A model generated the notes under the pieces. The model ran no database searches and was not told where the DNA came from. It saw only the letters and a list, made by a program, of their open reading frames with translations. The position numbers and the translations under genes were made by a program. This document shows, in pieces, positions 32,475 through 34,353 of a stretch of 34,353 bases of DNA (its first letter is position 1; every line of letters begins with the position of its first letter). The stretch comes from an uncultured Eubacteriales bacterium (lineage in GTDB: Bacteria > Bacillota > Clostridia > Oscillospirales > Acutalibacteraceae), in NCBI GenBank assembly GCA_900540085.1, contig UQEU01000014.1, forward strand, positions 1-34,353. The letters are read 5' to 3'.

Positions 32475-32505
32475 TTGTCAATATAACAGGCGCATATTGT
32501 CGATA
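32475..32505 (+). repeat. Direct repeat TTGTC(A/G)ATA, candidate operator
   Basis: TTGTCAATA (32475-32483) and TTGTCGATA (32497-32505) are spaced 22 bases apart, two helical turns. A third copy, TTGTCAATA at 32338-32346, covers the -35 of the divergent regulator. In the 302-base gap 32285-32586 these sites and the two promoters are the only structure I see. Confidence 0.5.
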
Positions 32506-32586
32506 TTAGAAAAACATACATTGCAATAAAAACATTATTTAGCAACAAAAACAATAATAATTTATAATTTAAGACGGGTGAGAAAA

Positions 32587-34353
32587 ATGAAAATTAAAAA
32601 ATTATTGGCTGTATTAATGAGTTTGTTAATGACAATCTCGTTGTTTTCTGTACTAACAAGCACAACTGCTTTTGCAGCAGATACAGAATTTGAACAGTAT
32701 ATGGAAAAACAGGGATTCCCTGACAACTATAAGCCGTATCTGAGAAATTTGCATCAAAAATACCCAAATTGGAAATTTGAGGCTTTTCAAACAGGTTTAA
32801 CTTGGGACGAAGCTGTTTCGGGCGAAAGAAGTTATCACGACAAACAGTTGATAGAAAAATCGGCGAAAGATTCTTTTAAATGCAAATGTTCAAAATGCTA
32901 TAAAAACGGCAACTATGTAATTCAAGAAGGAAGCAGTTGGGTCAGTGCATCCAAAGAAGCAGTTGAATACTACTTAAATCCTCTTAATTTCTTGAATGAC
33001 AAATATATATACCAATTTGAATCGACAAAATACAGTTCATCACATACTATTTCAGGTATCGAATCCATATTGAAAAACACATGGATGTATAAATCATATA
33101 TTTCCTACAAAGATGCAGAAGGAAATACCCATACATTGAATGAAACTTACTCACACGCCATTCTTGACGCAGCAAAAGACAGTGGCTTGAGTGCATACTA
33201 TATTGCATCAAAAATCGTTCAGGAAGTCGGCGGAAAAAATGCCGTTGCGGGCGGTGCGTCAGGCACATATTCTTCATATCCCGGAATTTATAACTACTAC
33301 AATATCAGAGCAAATACAGGTGCCGCAGACGGTCTTAAATGGGCAAGTTCAGGTCTTGAAACAAACAGAAATACAACTCTCTACAAAAGCGTAAGTGCAG
33401 GCTCAAGAAGATGGGGCAAAGTTGTAGCTAAAAACAAAGTTGAAATTAAGGCAAGTGCAAGTGCCTCATCTCAAACATCTTCAGTAAGATATGATGACAA
33501 CTATCTTTACATCGACGGCGAAAGCGGAGATTGGTACAAAGTTTCATACACTGAAGGCGGAAAAACATTTAAAGGATATGTTGAAAAATGTTATGTTGAG
33601 GAACTGCCGAATATAAATGCTTCCGGAAAAATCACTGATATTCCTAAAGGTACATCTCTCACCTACAAATCCGTAAACGGCGATTTCTATAAAGTAAGCG
33701 TAAAAATAGGCTCAAACACATATACAGGATATATCGACAGAGGTCACACTAACGCTTCAAACGGCAGACCTTGGTACACTCCAAAGCGTTCAATTTACTA
33801 TGGAGCGCAATGGATATACAACTCTTTTTCAAAATATCAATTTACAGGCTATCTTCAGAAATTTAATGTAAACAAAGAATCGGGAAATTTATATAACCAC
33901 GAATATATGGCAAATGTAGCGGCGGCTGCTTCTGAAGCCTACTCTTCATACAAAGCATATTCTGACGCAAATATTGTAGCAAATGAAAAAGTATTTTCAA
34001 TCCCTGTATTTAAAGGCACTCCAAATGCAACAGAGGGTCCTCAATCTGTTGAAGATGAAATAACATTTAATGCAAAAGGCATTGTAACTGCTAACGGCAA
34101 CTTAAATGTCAGAACAGGTCCGGGACAAAAATACAGTATAGTAACAAGTATAGCAAAAGGTACAGAAGTTAAAATTTCTGCAAAAACAGAAAACGATTGG
34201 TATAAAATCAGTTTTATCAAAAACGGCAAAAACTACAACGGTTATGCTTCTGCACAATACATCAAAGTTACTTCAGTTGATGCAAACTATGAAGTCATCC
34301 CGTCTGAAAGAATGGGACAGGTAATGATAAGCAGTGCAGACTTAAAATCAAGT
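32587..34353 (+). CDS. Secreted glucosaminidase-like wall hydrolase with SH3 repeats (partial at window end)
   Basis: An open frame of 589 codons running off the right edge, so the C-terminus is missing. A signal peptide covers 1-30 (cleavage after AFA). The region 45-265 resembles clostridial GH73-type endo-beta-N-acetylglucosaminidases (PDNYKPYLRNLHQKYPNWKF, then SAYYIASKIVQEVGG with E213 as likely catalytic acid, and YNYYNIRA). Two SH3-like repeats (about 281-340 and 343-388) follow, and only then the rest of the catalytic fold: GRPWYTPKRSIYYGAQWI, a YLQKFNVNK strand and NHEYMANV (about 393-465). A canonical SH3 repeat with LNVRTGPG lies at about 496-562. A CKCSKC motif sits at 99-104. It would cleave peptidoglycan glycan strands during growth or separation. 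The ribosome binding site is weak (GGGTGAG). Confidence 0.85.
   Translation, partial: MKIKKLLAVLMSLLMTISLFSVLTSTTAFAADTEFEQYMEKQGFPDNYKPYLRNLHQKYPNWKFEAFQTGLTWDEAVSGERSYHDKQLIEKSAKDSFKCKCSKCYKNGNYVIQEGSSWVSASKEAVEYYLNPLNFLNDKYIYQFESTKYSSSHTISGIESILKNTWMYKSYISYKDAEGNTHTLNETYSHAILDAAKDSGLSAYYIASKIVQEVGGKNAVAGGASGTYSSYPGIYNYYNIRANTGAADGLKWASSGLETNRNTTLYKSVSAGSRRWGKVVAKNKVEIKASASASSQTSSVRYDDNYLYIDGESGDWYKVSYTEGGKTFKGYVEKCYVEELPNINASGKITDIPKGTSLTYKSVNGDFYKVSVKIGSNTYTGYIDRGHTNASNGRPWYTPKRSIYYGAQWIYNSFSKYQFTGYLQKFNVNKESGNLYNHEYMANVAAAASEAYSSYKAYSDANIVANEKVFSIPVFKGTPNATEGPQSVEDEITFNAKGIVTANGNLNVRTGPGQKYSIVTSIAKGTEVKISAKTENDWYKISFIKNGKNYNGYASAQYIKVTSVDANYEVIPSERMGQVMISSADLKSS

Noticed and set aside
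1..34353. CRISPR array, insertion sequence, prophage, tRNA or rRNA genes, or a defence island
   Set aside because: No regularly spaced repeats, transposase or integrase motifs, cloverleaf sequences or known defence domains were seen on either strand.

Overview
The window is AT-rich chromosomal DNA from a low-G+C Firmicute, most likely a gut-type member of Clostridia (Ruminococcaceae/Oscillospiraceae-like). This placement is inferred from gene content, not from a database search. The supporting features are an IspH-ribosomal protein S1 fusion lying in a baiN-cmk-plsC-ispH/S1 run, an IreB (UPF0297) gene, a T-box-controlled pheST operon, a CdaA-CdaR c-di-AMP pair, membrane-anchored parvulins and strong AGGAGG-type ribosome binding sites. 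Most genes are housekeeping or cell-envelope genes. I see no insertion sequence, prophage, CRISPR array, tRNA or rRNA.

Layout. 1-4430 (minus strand): two paralogous membrane-anchored parvulin foldases, then a small coiled-coil gene overlapping a fumarase/tartrate dehydratase beta-subunit gene that has no alpha-subunit gene beside it here. 4670-6064 (plus): an O-antigen polymerase/ligase-like membrane protein. 6169-10755 (minus): the baiN-like flavoprotein, cmk, plsC and the ispH-S1 fusion, with overlapping or closely spaced ends. 10854-12749 (minus): an ABC-F ATPase. 12847-14090 (plus): mannose-6-phosphate isomerase and a small DUF378 membrane protein. 14140-16658 (minus): a surface protein of unknown family followed by a Wzx-like flippase. 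16969-17799 (plus): a degV gene broken by two frame changes that compensate each other. 17892-19103 (minus): an iron-type alcohol dehydrogenase. 19353-20723 (plus): a sialidase without a signal peptide. 20757-24513: promoter, Phe-type T-box leader, pheS and pheT. 24514-27364: a lipoprotein/permease/ATPase transporter of the TrpXYZ-like class with its own promoter. 27465-28014: ireB and an unrecognised 96-residue partner. 28187-29531: a DUF3343-like protein and a class V aminotransferase (cysteine-desulfurase-like). 29616-31812: cdaA-cdaR. 31907-32284 (minus): an XRE regulator divergent from 32587-end, a secreted glucosaminidase-like wall hydrolase cut by the window edge.

How the parts fit. 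Much of the window serves the envelope: extracytoplasmic folding (parvulins), glycan polymerisation and export (Wzy- and Wzx-like proteins), mannose-6-phosphate supply, phospholipid and isoprenoid synthesis (PlsC, IspH), envelope signalling (IreB, CdaA/CdaR), and wall hydrolysis. The pheST block is under tRNA-Phe-sensing control, and an aromatic-amino-acid-type transporter lies directly behind it on a separate promoter.

The observations most worth following are the degV gene with two compensating frame changes; the wall hydrolase whose catalytic domain appears split by two SH3-like repeats; repeated TTGTC(A/G)ATA sites between that gene and its divergent regulator; the unknown partner of IreB; the DUF3343-like/desulfurase pair; the cytoplasmic-looking sialidase; and the lone fumarase beta subunit. 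I did not find a clearly new defence or mobile system.
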